Notes: generated by a model not told the origin, from the sequence alone. A stretch of DNA of 25,030 nucleotides from Verrucomicrobia subdivision 3 bacterium UBA7542 (GCA_002479245.1 DLMG01000307.1:1-25030); one strand, 5' to 3'. Positions 14,313 to 21,526 are shown, counted from the stretch's first letter. Program-made: numbers and translations.

Positions 14313-15077
14313 CTATATTGAATTCTTAATAATGTCAGCAAAACTTCGCGCTTCGAGCGACGCGCCGCCGACCAGCGCGCCGTCCACGTCCGGCTGGCCC
14401 ATCAACTCGCGCGCGTTCGCCGGTTTCACACTGCCGCCGTACTGGATGCGGACTTTTTTGGCGACGGCCTCGTCAAAAATCTTCACCAGCAGCGAACGAA
14501 TGAAGGCGTGCGCATCCTGCGCCTGCTGCGTGGTCGCTGTTTTGCCCGTGCCAATGGCCCAAACCGGTTCGTAAGCAATGACAGTCTCAACCATTTGTTC
14601 TTTTGTCAAACCGGCGAGGCTGCCGCGCACTTGCGTCTCCAAAACCTTGTCCGTCTGTCCCTCCTCGCGCTCGGCGAGCGTTTCACCAACACAGACGATG
14701 GGTTTGAGCGAGGCGCCATGAGCCGCCGCCGCTTTTCGGGCAATGAGCGCGTTGGATTCCTTTTGATGCTGGCGCCGCTCGGAATGGCCGAGAATGACGT
14801 AGCGCACGGAAAATTCCTTGAGCATCCCGGCGCAAATCTCGCCGGTGAACGCGCCGAAATTCTGCTCGCTCATGTTTTGCGCGCCGAGCCGGAGGTTAGA
14901 GTCAAGGATGACCTTCGACACCGATTCCAGAGCCGTGAATGGCGGGCAGATGACGATGTCCACTTCCCTGATTTTGGCGAGTTCCAGCTTGAGGTTGCCG
15001 ACCAGCGCCAGCGCCTCGGCAGCCGTTTTGTTCATCTTCCAGTTGCCGGCAATAATCAATTTACGTTCTTTGTTCAT
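14313..15077 (-). CDS. tpiA: Triosephosphate isomerase
   Basis: This complete 254-residue enzyme interconverts dihydroxyacetone phosphate and glyceraldehyde 3-phosphate in glycolysis and gluconeogenesis. All active-site residues are in place: Asn12 and Lys14 in AGNWKMNK, the electrophile His98 in ILGHSERR, and the base Glu170 in AYEPVWAIGTGKTA, which also starts the flexible lid. The phosphate-binding end QYGGSVKPAN and GALVGGASL are present. Residues SERRQHQKESN depart slightly from the usual SERR.xxxE stretch but keep the glutamate. It lies between pgk and secG, an order conserved in many bacteria. The 76-base gap to pgk holds an octad-repeat hairpin that may affect how much tpiA is made. 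Confidence 0.97.
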   Translation of the reverse strand: MNKERKLIIAGNWKMNKTAAEALALVGNLKLELAKIREVDIVICPPFTALESVSKVILDSNLRLGAQNMSEQNFGAFTGEICAGMLKEFSVRYVILGHSERRQHQKESNALIARKAAAAHGASLKPIVCVGETLAEREEGQTDKVLETQVRGSLAGLTKEQMVETVIAYEPVWAIGTGKTATTQQAQDAHAFIRSLLVKIFDEAVAKKVRIQYGGSVKPANARELMGQPDVDGALVGGASLEARSFADIIKNSI

Positions 15078-15087
15078 GTTTCAAAAT

Positions 15088-15152
15088 GGAGTGTCGGAGT
15101 GTTGGAGTGTTGTCTTTTCCATTTCTCCAAAACTCCATCATTCCAATACTCC
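15088..15152. repeat. Octad inverted repeat in the pgk-tpiA spacer
   Basis: The left arm (15088-15111) is three 8-base units, GGAGTGTC GGAGTGTT GGAGTGTT. The right arm (15124-15152), read on the other strand, is GGAGTATT GGAATGAT GGAGTTTT GGAGA. The arms can fold into a long imperfect hairpin in the mRNA between pgk and tpiA. The plan resembles the heptad arrays around the S23 gene, but with another word and no gene inside. Confidence 0.8.
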
Positions 15153-15153
15153 G

Positions 15154-16410
15154 TTATTTCTCTGTCAGCGCCGCGACACCGGGCAGGACCGCGCCTTCCA
15201 AAAATTCCAAACTCGCGCCGCCGCCGGTGCTCATGAACGTCACCTTGTCCCCCAGTTTGGCCTTGTTGAGCGCCTTCACGCTGTCACCGCCACCGATGAT
15301 GCTCTTCGCGCCGTTTTTTTGTGTCGCGTCCGCCACGGCCTGCGCGATGGCGTTCGTCCCAGCGGCAAATTGTTTGTTCTCAAACAAGCCCATTGGTCCG
15401 TTCCATAAAATTGTCTTCGCTTTGGCCACCACATCCGAATACGCCTTGACCGTTGCCGGACCGATGTCGAGACCAGCAGCGTCATCCGGACAATTCATGT
15501 CCGAACTCGTGCGCGGATTCTGCCATTCGATGACCGGCTTGCCCTTTTTATCAAGCTGGTCGGTCTTCACCGGCACGGCCACCACGTCGTCCACCGGCAA
15601 AAGGAATTGAACTTTCCTGGCCCTGGCTTTTTCGAGAGCCGACTTGGCGATATGGGTCGCATCCGGCTCCACCAGCGATTTGCCGGTCTTGTAACCCTGC
15701 GCCAGGCGGAACGTATAAGCCATCGCGCCGCCAATCAAAATTGTGTCCGCCTTTTCGAGCAGCCGGTCAATGACCTTGATTTTGTCCGAAACCTTTGCGC
15801 CGCCGAGAATGACCACGAACGGACGCGCCGGTTTGTCCAGTTCATCGCCGAGGAATTTCAATTCGCGCTCCATCAACAAACCGGCGGCACACTTGCCGCC
15901 GCGCTTGGCTACCACGCGGGCGACGCCTTCCGTCGAGGCGTGCGCGCGATGCGCCGAGCCGAACGCGTCGTTCACATAAACGTCGGCGACCTTCGCCAGC
16001 TTTTCGGCGAACGCCGGGTCATTTTTCTCCTCCTCGTTGTAATACCGGACATTTTCGAGCAGCAGCACATCGCCATTTTTCATTCCCGCAACGGCCGTTT
16101 CGACTTTTTCGCCGATACAATCGTCCACAAACCCGACGCGTTTGCCGAGCAGCTCGGACAATTTGGCCGCGACCGGTTTTAGCGACATCGTCGCGTCGCG
16201 TTTGCCCTTGGGGCGGCCGAGGTGCGCGGTCAAAATCAATTTGCCGCCTCTTTCGATGAGCAGTTTTAGCGTCGGCAGCGTTTCCACAATGCGCGTGGCA
16301 TCGGTGATGACCATCTGGCCATCTTTTTCCTCCAGCGGCACGTTATAATCCACGCGCACAAAAACGCGTTTGCCGCGGACATCCAAATCACGAACTGCAA
16401 GTTTTGCCAT
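15154..16410 (-). CDS. pgk: Phosphoglycerate kinase
   Basis: This 418-residue cytoplasmic enzyme transfers phosphate between 1,3-bisphosphoglycerate and ADP in glycolysis. The N-domain has the family opening RVFVRVDYNVPL, the substrate-binding arginine in DATRIVETLPT, and HLGRPKG at 63-69. The middle has VNDAFGSAHRAHAST. The nucleotide-binding C-domain has VILGGAKVSDKI, LWNGPMGLFE, GGGDS at 373-377 and MSTGGGAS. Length and motifs are standard. It is the first gene of the minus-strand unit that continues with tpiA and secG. The gapA gene that often precedes pgk is not present; the region upstream is a 285-base spacer with heptad repeats. Confidence 0.97.
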   Translation of the reverse strand: MAKLAVRDLDVRGKRVFVRVDYNVPLEEKDGQMVITDATRIVETLPTLKLLIERGGKLILTAHLGRPKGKRDATMSLKPVAAKLSELLGKRVGFVDDCIGEKVETAVAGMKNGDVLLLENVRYYNEEEKNDPAFAEKLAKVADVYVNDAFGSAHRAHASTEGVARVVAKRGGKCAAGLLMERELKFLGDELDKPARPFVVILGGAKVSDKIKVIDRLLEKADTILIGGAMAYTFRLAQGYKTGKSLVEPDATHIAKSALEKARARKVQFLLPVDDVVAVPVKTDQLDKKGKPVIEWQNPRTSSDMNCPDDAAGLDIGPATVKAYSDVVAKAKTILWNGPMGLFENKQFAAGTNAIAQAVADATQKNGAKSIIGGGDSVKALNKAKLGDKVTFMSTGGGASLEFLEGAVLPGVAALTEK

Positions 16411-16612
16411 AAATCTGTGCTGATTCCGAAAAATTCAGAATTTGGAGGATACCCCAGAAACGCTGCGAGTAAAGTGAATTCCAGCCTCCGGTTTGATCTG
16501 GGCACATCCGCGCACTGCTCCCGGAACGCCGGCCTCCGGCCCGGCCGGTGTTAAGATTCCAGCAGAAATGCGACGGATCGGAAATCGGCGCTCTTTTCTT
16601 TAACGCTTTAAC

Positions 16613-16640
16613 CCTCAACTCTCAGCCCTCAGCCTTCAGC
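16613..16640. repeat. Heptad array 1 between pgk and the HMG-CoA reductase gene
   Basis: Four 7-base units, CCTCAAC TCTCAGC CCTCAGC CTTCAGC, lie in the 285-base spacer. They are followed at once by TAATCCGTG, a word I associate with another intergenic repeat type. The rest of the spacer has GC-rich inverted stretches near 16529-16548 and a short AT-rich hairpin near 16424-16442, but no gene. Confidence 0.75.
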
Positions 16641-16693
16641 CAGTGTAATCCGTGACCGGCGCGTAAATTTTATGCGGCTCTATTTTCATGCTG

Positions 16694-16714
16694 TTTCAGC
16701 CTTCAGCCTTTAGC
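16694..16714. repeat. Heptad array 2 encoding the HMG-CoA reductase C-terminus
   Basis: Units TTTCAGC CTTCAGC CTTTAGC match array 1 in word and orientation, 50 bases away. On the minus strand they encode the last residues of the reductase (RLKAEG) and its TGA stop, so the array sets where this protein ends. Confidence 0.75.
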
Positions 16715-17994
16715 CTTTTCTTCTGGCGCGCATATCTGGCGTGAGCAGCGGCAAACTCGCCGGAAGCGAGGGCGCCCATGATGGATATCTCGCCGGCGAG
16801 GACGGTAGCTGTGCAAATCTCGGCAAATTTGCGAGCCGTCCCCTCGCCCACACAACCCAACATGGCCAGACATTCGTGGGCCGTAGGCAGATGGGTTCCG
16901 CCGCCGACGGTCCCGACAATGACGTTCGGCAAGGTGACTGAGGCGTAAAGGTCTCCCTGCTCGGTGACATCCATGTCGGTCAAACCCGTTGAAGCTTCCG
17001 AAACACAGGCGGCGTCCTGGCCGCAGGCGATAAACATGGCCGCCAGCGCATTGGCATAGTGGCCCTGAACGCCGATAGATCCGCTCTGGGTTCCGCCCAG
17101 CATGGCGGCGTGGCCGTATTGAATCATCTGGAGGGGCGTCACGTGGATGATCTTCTTCAGGAGTGCTGCCGGGATGACCACCTCGGCAATCACCTTCTTC
17201 CCGCGGGCGGACAGGAAAGAAAGCATGGTGGCCTTCTTGTCGCCGGACATATTGCCCTCGACATACCATCGCACAGGTTTCACCGGGGCTTTTTCGACGA
17301 GGTAACGGCAGAGCGCGTCGGTGGCGATGGTGACCATGTTCTGTCCTGCCGCATCGCCGGTTTGGTAGTCAAACCCAAGGAAAAGATTCCGGCCGGCCAG
17401 CGCGCTCCTGAGTTCCATGAACTTACAGTGGCCGGATGTCCTGGAGATGCGCTCCTGGAAGGTGGACGATTCTTGCATGGCAAACTCCAGGAAACAACAG
17501 GCATCAAAGGTGGAATTGAAGACGAAACAAGGCGCTCGGGAAATGGTTTCCGTCAGGCACATGGCCGCCGCCCCGCCCGCGTGACTGATGACATAGGCGC
17601 CCCGGTGATAGGAGGCCACGAGCGCGCCTTCACTGGTCGCCATGGGAACAAAAAAGTCGCCGTGGGCTTCAATGCCGTTGATTCTCAGCGGACCAATCAC
17701 GGCTACCGGCACCTGGGCAAACCCAACGAGATTCTCAATGTTGTTGACGAGCGTTTCCGGGGCCGGCCGCCCGGCTTCGCCGGCCAGACAGTCGAGGGTA
17801 ACCCCCAGTTGTTTGAGGAAGCCCTGTCGTTTCTCAAGCCCCGCGGCAGTATGGTCATTGCACAGAGGCAGCCGGTCGCAGAGCGGTTCCGAGGCGGGCA
17901 GGCGTGGGGACAGCCGCTTTCTCAGCCCATCCGGATCCGACTTTTTAAGCAGCCGCTCCCGAACGTTTTGCGCCGTGCGTTGTGATACGCTCAT
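16696..17994 (-). CDS. Hydroxymethylglutaryl-CoA reductase, class I type
   Basis: The 432-residue soluble protein has the catalytic domain of class I (eukaryote/archaeal-like) HMG-CoA reductases, which make mevalonate with NADPH. The signature blocks are ENLVGFAQVPVAVIGPLRI, MATSEGALVAS (catalytic Glu122), GDAAGQNMV (cofactor block, usually GDAMGMN), NMSGDKKA (catalytic Lys253), FIACGQDAA (catalytic Asp327, as in the human enzyme), GTVGGGTHLPTAHECLAMLG, and a C-terminal His418 in AAAHARYA. All four catalytic positions are thus present. No membrane anchor is seen. Deviations (AAGQN for AMGMN, GGGTHLP for GGGTGLP) suggest a divergent bacterial branch. No other mevalonate gene is in the window, and verrucomicrobia normally make isoprenoids by the MEP route. 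Recent transfer or a specialised pathway is possible. The last residues come from a heptad array. Confidence 0.9.
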   Translation of the reverse strand: MSVSQRTAQNVRERLLKKSDPDGLRKRLSPRLPASEPLCDRLPLCNDHTAAGLEKRQGFLKQLGVTLDCLAGEAGRPAPETLVNNIENLVGFAQVPVAVIGPLRINGIEAHGDFFVPMATSEGALVASYHRGAYVISHAGGAAAMCLTETISRAPCFVFNSTFDACCFLEFAMQESSTFQERISRTSGHCKFMELRSALAGRNLFLGFDYQTGDAAGQNMVTIATDALCRYLVEKAPVKPVRWYVEGNMSGDKKATMLSFLSARGKKVIAEVVIPAALLKKIIHVTPLQMIQYGHAAMLGGTQSGSIGVQGHYANALAAMFIACGQDAACVSEASTGLTDMDVTEQGDLYASVTLPNVIVGTVGGGTHLPTAHECLAMLGCVGEGTARKFAEICTATVLAGEISIMGALASGEFAAAHARYARQKKRLKAEG

Positions 17995-18011
17995 GGCCGG
18001 TATTTAAGCAA

Positions 18012-19439
18012 TCAGTGTGCTGCTGCCTTTCTCTGTTGTTCGCGAAAATCCATAAGGTGTGACAGCAAGTCGTTTAGCTGCTCGTTATCCGGATTCATTT
18101 TCCGCGCCGTGCGCGCGATCAGAATCTCGTCGTTCAGCCGGTTCTGGCTCTGCAGAAAACTGACATAGCGAAACACTGCTTCCGGACTGGTGGGACACAA
18201 TGCGAAGGCCTGCCGGAACGCATAGTCCGTCTCCGCCCGCAACCGCGCCTTGTCCCCCGCATCCGTTTTGCTGGCCAAGCGCCATTGATACAGTCCGCCG
18301 CTGGAACTGCGCAACTTCGAGAACGTCTTCGTCGCAAAATCGTTGGTTATAAATCCCGGGTCGCCCGTGAAATGCGACCAGTCCTTTTGCACATACACCG
18401 ACTCCACAAACGCGCACACATTCGACACCGACGTTTCCGGCTTCAGCCAGTCACCCAGCACGGACTGGCACTGCTTCGCCCAGAACGTGTGATCGGCATC
18501 AATCACCTGCGTCGTCAACGCCGGCAACGGCTCGCGGTTCAACTTGAAAATCAGCCCGTGCGGCAACAGATACGGATACATCCAGTCCAGGGGAAAGCTC
18601 TCCTCCACATAAAACCCGCAGTTTGTGTTGTGATCAAAGATGCACTTGGCAATCAAGGCGTTTATGGACATGACTGCCACCTGCCCGCTCACCTGCAACC
18701 GGCCGTCCACGATATGCACATCCTCGCCCGGCCTCATTTGCCGCGGCTCATTCGGAAAATCCCGGTCATGTTTCAAGCGAAGTTGTGCATCGGCCATGTA
18801 GTCCGTGAACGCGTTTTGCAAATCATTCGTGGTCGGAATGTAAATACGGCTGCCATACATCGAGCGCACATAAACCAGATACCGGCTGTCGGCGAGGGGA
18901 TTTTGCGTGAGCGTATAGAACGGCCGGGCCTCCGCGTGCGACTCGCACAACGCCGTCACCAGCCCGCGTCCCGGGTCCGTGCCGCCAAAGTAAATGCTCC
19001 CCGCCGGGATGGACTGGATGATGCCCTTGCCAAAGGCCAGCGGATATTTCGTCCCGCCCGACGCAAACGCTGCATACGCCGTCTGCACCTCAATGAGCGT
19101 CTGCCACACCGGAGAACTCACCGCCGGATCGTTCCACGAACCTTCATACTGGCTCGACCGCAGTTTGAGACGCTCATACGTATTCGTCATCGCAGGCCAG
19201 TCGCCCTGACCGGCAGACTTGAAATAAGCCCAGATTTCCGGTGACGCCTGAATGTTGAAATCTGCCGCCAACCGATGAGCCTGCTGCTCCTTGGCCGCGC
19301 AGAATGCAAGCAACTGCGACGGAAACCGGTTGGTCCCGTCAGCCGCCCGGCAAACCGGCACAGCCGGCAACAACAGTGCAAACACAATGTTAAGAACGCC
19401 GGATATGGACACCAAAGTTGATCTTGGAATGGGTTTCAT
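18012..19439 (-). CDS. Secreted conserved protein resembling the C-terminal part of verrucomicrobial DUF2723 proteins
   Basis: The 475-residue protein opens with a signal-peptide-like segment (LVSISGVLNIVFALLLPAVPVCRA). The middle has the block IIQSIPAGSIYFGGTDPGRG followed by TLTQNPLADSRYLVYVRSMYG. The C-terminal third is helical and ends with ADYAFRQAFALCPTSPEAVFRY-type residues that look like a TPR pair (EAVFRYVSFLQSQNRLNDEILIARTARKMNPDN). From memory, these blocks occur in a conserved verrucomicrobial family, often fused behind the membrane part of DUF2723 proteins. Here it stands alone with its own export signal. Function is unknown; TPRs suggest protein-protein contacts. The gene begins only 18 bases before the HMG-CoA reductase start when read on the minus strand, so the two are probably co-transcribed. 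Confidence 0.55.
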   Translation of the reverse strand: MKPIPRSTLVSISGVLNIVFALLLPAVPVCRAADGTNRFPSQLLAFCAAKEQQAHRLAADFNIQASPEIWAYFKSAGQGDWPAMTNTYERLKLRSSQYEGSWNDPAVSSPVWQTLIEVQTAYAAFASGGTKYPLAFGKGIIQSIPAGSIYFGGTDPGRGLVTALCESHAEARPFYTLTQNPLADSRYLVYVRSMYGSRIYIPTTNDLQNAFTDYMADAQLRLKHDRDFPNEPRQMRPGEDVHIVDGRLQVSGQVAVMSINALIAKCIFDHNTNCGFYVEESFPLDWMYPYLLPHGLIFKLNREPLPALTTQVIDADHTFWAKQCQSVLGDWLKPETSVSNVCAFVESVYVQKDWSHFTGDPGFITNDFATKTFSKLRSSSGGLYQWRLASKTDAGDKARLRAETDYAFRQAFALCPTSPEAVFRYVSFLQSQNRLNDEILIARTARKMNPDNEQLNDLLSHLMDFREQQRKAAAH

Positions 19440-19498
19440 GGCTCATTTCCATTCTGGGCTGTGCGACAAAAGTTGTCCAAGCCAAAAATCAGTGGGCT

Positions 19499-19580
19499 GC
19501 GTAAAAGGCCTCTGGCCTCACGCAGCGGACGGCGTAAAAGGCCTTTGGCCTCACGCAGCGGGCAGCGTAAAGCTTACGCC
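19499..19580. repeat. Tandem 33-bp repeat of a palindromic unit
   Basis: The core GCGTAAAAGGCC starts at 19499 and 19532, and a shortened version (GCGTAAAGCTTACGC) starts at 19565, giving an exact period of 33 bases. Each full unit is a hairpin (GCGT and ACGC outer ends, AGGCC/GGCCT inner stem). A related single unit lies at 20790-20818. The following bases to 19706 hold further repeat-like words (CCGGCTGGCATGAC, also near 20877-20890) and no gene. Confidence 0.85.
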
Positions 19581-19706
19581 GTCGCCCAGAAGCTATGGCG
19601 GGACAGGTCGTCGCGCGGTAAGTTCCATCAACCCCGGCTGGCATGACTTCGATTGTGCGCCTGAGTTTTATCCGCGTCAATCAGGGTTCATCAGCGGTGA
19701 AAATAA

Positions 19707-20720
19707 TTATGATTTGTGGGGAAGAAATTTTTTTACGAAAAAGAGGTAGCCCAGGAGCGGCAACACGGAAAGCGACATCAGCCAGCACATGCGATTCCCA
19801 ATCAGCAAGCCGGTCTTTTGCATCTGTTCCATTTGCGCCTCGGGATAACCCATCAGGCGATACATTTCCAGCATGTCATGCTGCGCAAACGTCACCAGGG
19901 CGGACGCCATGCCCACGCACAGGGCAATCAAGACCAGCCACCATCCCCGCACATCAAGTTTATACAACAGCCAGGCGGCATAGCTCCAGAGGGCGGCGAT
20001 GGCCAGACAAAACAGCGTGCCGGGCAGGCCCGTGAGAAACATGCCAAAAAATGGCATCACGCCATGACCTGCCAACGGCATGACCAGCATCATCGGCACG
20101 GAAAACAACAACCACAAACAAAGACCCAGCACCGGCAACGGACAGGCATCGGTCCAGCGCGTTGCGGGGTCGCGCGTTTCGCACGTGGCCTTCACATGCC
20201 GGCTGTAATAGAAAAATGTCCAGACCGCCGGCAAAATGACGAACAGGACGCCGAATACCAGGAACATGCCGATCATCATCCCGACGATCATTGACGAAGT
20301 CATCGCCGGATGGTCGGTCGTTCCGCTGGAGGACACGTTCGCCAGAATTTTCGGCATGAAGAACGCCATAATAACCACGACAAAGAGTCCCATGCCGAGC
20401 CAGCTCCAGGAAAAGATGAGCAACAACGCCCTGGCCCAGCGTCGGGCCATGATGGAACCAATGCCCAGCCATACCAACGCCACCGCCAAAATACCGTAGA
20501 TGGATATGACGGGCAGGATGGTCGAAAGAGGGGCCGAAGCACCTGTGGTTCTGGCAGACGCCGCCTGTCCGGCCAGCATCAAGAGAACAAATAGTCCGGC
20601 CAGACCACCCAGCAAAATCGTTAGAATGCCGAAGATGATCAGGCCGACCGAGCGGTCCTTGTAAGGCATGGGTTGTGGAGTTGATTCAACCGGTGCGGCT
20701 CCTGAAGTTTGTTCATTCAT
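19707..20720 (-). CDS. Multi-pass membrane protein of unknown function
   Basis: The 337-residue protein has a short Pro/Ser-rich cytoplasmic N-terminus (to about residue 25) followed by about eight hydrophobic segments: VGLIIFGILTILLGGLAGLF, ILPVISIYGILAVALVWLGI, ALLLIFSWSWLGMGLFVVVI, MIVGMMIGMFLVFGVLFVIL, and four more in the second half. Between the fourth and fifth is a cytoplasmic-looking loop (YYSRHVKATCETRDPATRWTD). A basic residue cluster (KKFLPHKS) ends the protein. I recognise no catalytic motif or named family. It stands alone between two repeat-rich spacers. A conserved verrucomicrobial integral membrane protein is the best description. Confidence 0.65.
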   Translation of the reverse strand: MNEQTSGAAPVESTPQPMPYKDRSVGLIIFGILTILLGGLAGLFVLLMLAGQAASARTTGASAPLSTILPVISIYGILAVALVWLGIGSIMARRWARALLLIFSWSWLGMGLFVVVIMAFFMPKILANVSSSGTTDHPAMTSSMIVGMMIGMFLVFGVLFVILPAVWTFFYYSRHVKATCETRDPATRWTDACPLPVLGLCLWLLFSVPMMLVMPLAGHGVMPFFGMFLTGLPGTLFCLAIAALWSYAAWLLYKLDVRGWWLVLIALCVGMASALVTFAQHDMLEMYRLMGYPEAQMEQMQKTGLLIGNRMCWLMSLSVLPLLGYLFFVKKFLPHKS

Positions 20721-20789
20721 AGGCGAAGGGGCGATTGCCTTGGATAATCCCCGACAACCCCGGATTTGTCCATAGCGGAAGTTGGAAGG

Positions 20790-20818
20790 CCGCGTAAAAA
20801 GCTTTCAGCCTCACGCGG
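20790..20818. repeat. Single palindromic unit related to the 33-bp tandem repeat
   Basis: Outer arms CCGCGT (20790-20795) and ACGCGG (20813-20818) enclose AAAAAGCTTTCAGCCTC. The layout and outer words match the tandem units 1.3 kb away on the other side of the membrane-protein gene. Confidence 0.75.
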
Positions 20819-20967
20819 CTTAACTGCATCAACTTGTCGCGCCGAAGCCACGCGAAGACGGATGAAGGCGGAACCCGGCTGGCATGACGCGACGTTAGCA
20901 CCAAGCCGGTATCGCCGACAAGCATGGGAATTGTTTTACCCAATGAGACCCCTCAAAAACTCCCGGC

Positions 20968-21071
20968 CATTGTAGCGGCGGGTCGGCAGACCGCCGCAAT
21001 TGCTCAAGAAACGGAATGGTCCGGCTTTCTGCCGAAAGCCGCTACGCCCGTATTGCGGCGGTCTTCCAATG
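20968..21071. repeat. Compound inverted-repeat element upstream of the membrane protein gene
   Basis: The arms GGCAGACCGCCGCAAT (20985-21000) and ATTGCGGCGGTCTTCC (21052-21067) are inverted with one mismatch, with outer ends CATTG and CAATG. Inner hairpins are present (CGGCTTT/AAAGCCG at 21022-21041). It ends five bases from the stop of the YXWGXW-type gene. It looks like a non-coding mobile-type repeat; I see no gene inside. Confidence 0.7.
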
Positions 21072-21075
21072 ATTA

Positions 21076-21393
21076 CTACCAGCGGCGACTGGCGTAGTAA
21101 TGGCCATATACGACATGAGCCGGACGGTAACACCATGCGCCGGGCATCCAAACACGTCCGGTCGTGCAATAGGACCAATACCCGGGCACCCAAACATAAT
21201 CCACGCTCGGACAGGGCGGAACGGTTTGAACCACAGTCACAGGCACAGGTGCGACTGGCGTTGCGCAAACCACCGGCGTCGAGACGACGACCGGCAGCGG
21301 CAACCCGATGGAGAAGCCGAAGCGGGCTCCGGCGTTGGCCGACATGGCAGCCGCGCCGACCAGCGCGGCCAGGAGGAGAATTTTGGTTTTCAT
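21076..21393 (-). CDS. Small secreted YXWGXW-like protein
   Basis: The 105-residue protein opens with a clear signal peptide (MKTKILLLAALVGAAAMSANA). The mature part is Pro/Val-rich and ends in aromatic repeats: YVWVPGYWSYCTTGRVWMPGAW followed by a Tyr/His-rich tail. The VWVPGYW block is the hallmark of YXWGXW-repeat proteins, small exported proteins of unknown function found widely in Gram-negative bacteria. Four cysteines could form disulfides. The gene stands alone, with a palindromic operator-like site about 45 bases upstream. Confidence 0.65.
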   Translation of the reverse strand: MKTKILLLAALVGAAAMSANAGARFGFSIGLPLPVVVSTPVVCATPVAPVPVTVVQTVPPCPSVDYVWVPGYWSYCTTGRVWMPGAWCYRPAHVVYGHYYASRRW

Positions 21394-21438
21394 AGTTTTT
21401 TTTGAGGCGTTGTTGCCTTACTAAATCCAGACGAATAA

Positions 21439-21454
21439 GTAACCGGTTGGTTAC
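21439..21454. promoter_or_regulatory. Palindromic operator-like site
   Basis: GTAACC and GGTTAC are separated by GGTT. The spacing and AACC/GGTT words resemble operators of TetR-type repressors. It lies upstream of the YXWGXW-like gene, whose AT-rich leader (TATAATTTCGC on the minus strand) could hold the promoter. No regulator gene is nearby, so this is only a candidate. Confidence 0.3.
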
Positions 21455-21526
21455 ACTTTTAGCGAAATTATATTTTGCCTTAAATCAGGGACTTGCAACC
21501 AATCATCGGGGATTCAATCAGCCGTG

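Larger units (their letters stand above)
20721..21075. other. Repeat-rich intergenic stretch
   Basis: This 355-base gap holds no gene that I can support. It contains a palindromic unit at 20790-20818, the words TTGTCGCGCCGAAGCC and CCGGCTGGCATGAC shared in part with the spacer at 19580-19650, and the compound inverted element at 20968-21071. Confidence 0.6.

Noticed and set aside
16424..16442. Short AT-rich hairpin upstream of pgk, considered as an operator
   Set aside because: An 8-bp stem with a G-T pair in AT-rich DNA is not enough to claim a site, and no matching site is seen elsewhere.
17059..17985. 308-codon open frame on the + strand opposite HMG-CoA reductase
   Set aside because: Antisense shadow of a gene whose catalytic motifs are all in place; no domain or membrane pattern of its own.
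18285..19244. 319-codon open frame on the + strand opposite the secreted conserved protein
   Set aside because: Arg/His-rich composition typical of the reverse complement of a real gene; no supporting start or family.
19499..19580. Regular 33-base spacing considered as a CRISPR array
   Set aside because: The units adjoin each other without unique spacers, the whole period is repeat, and no cas gene is present.
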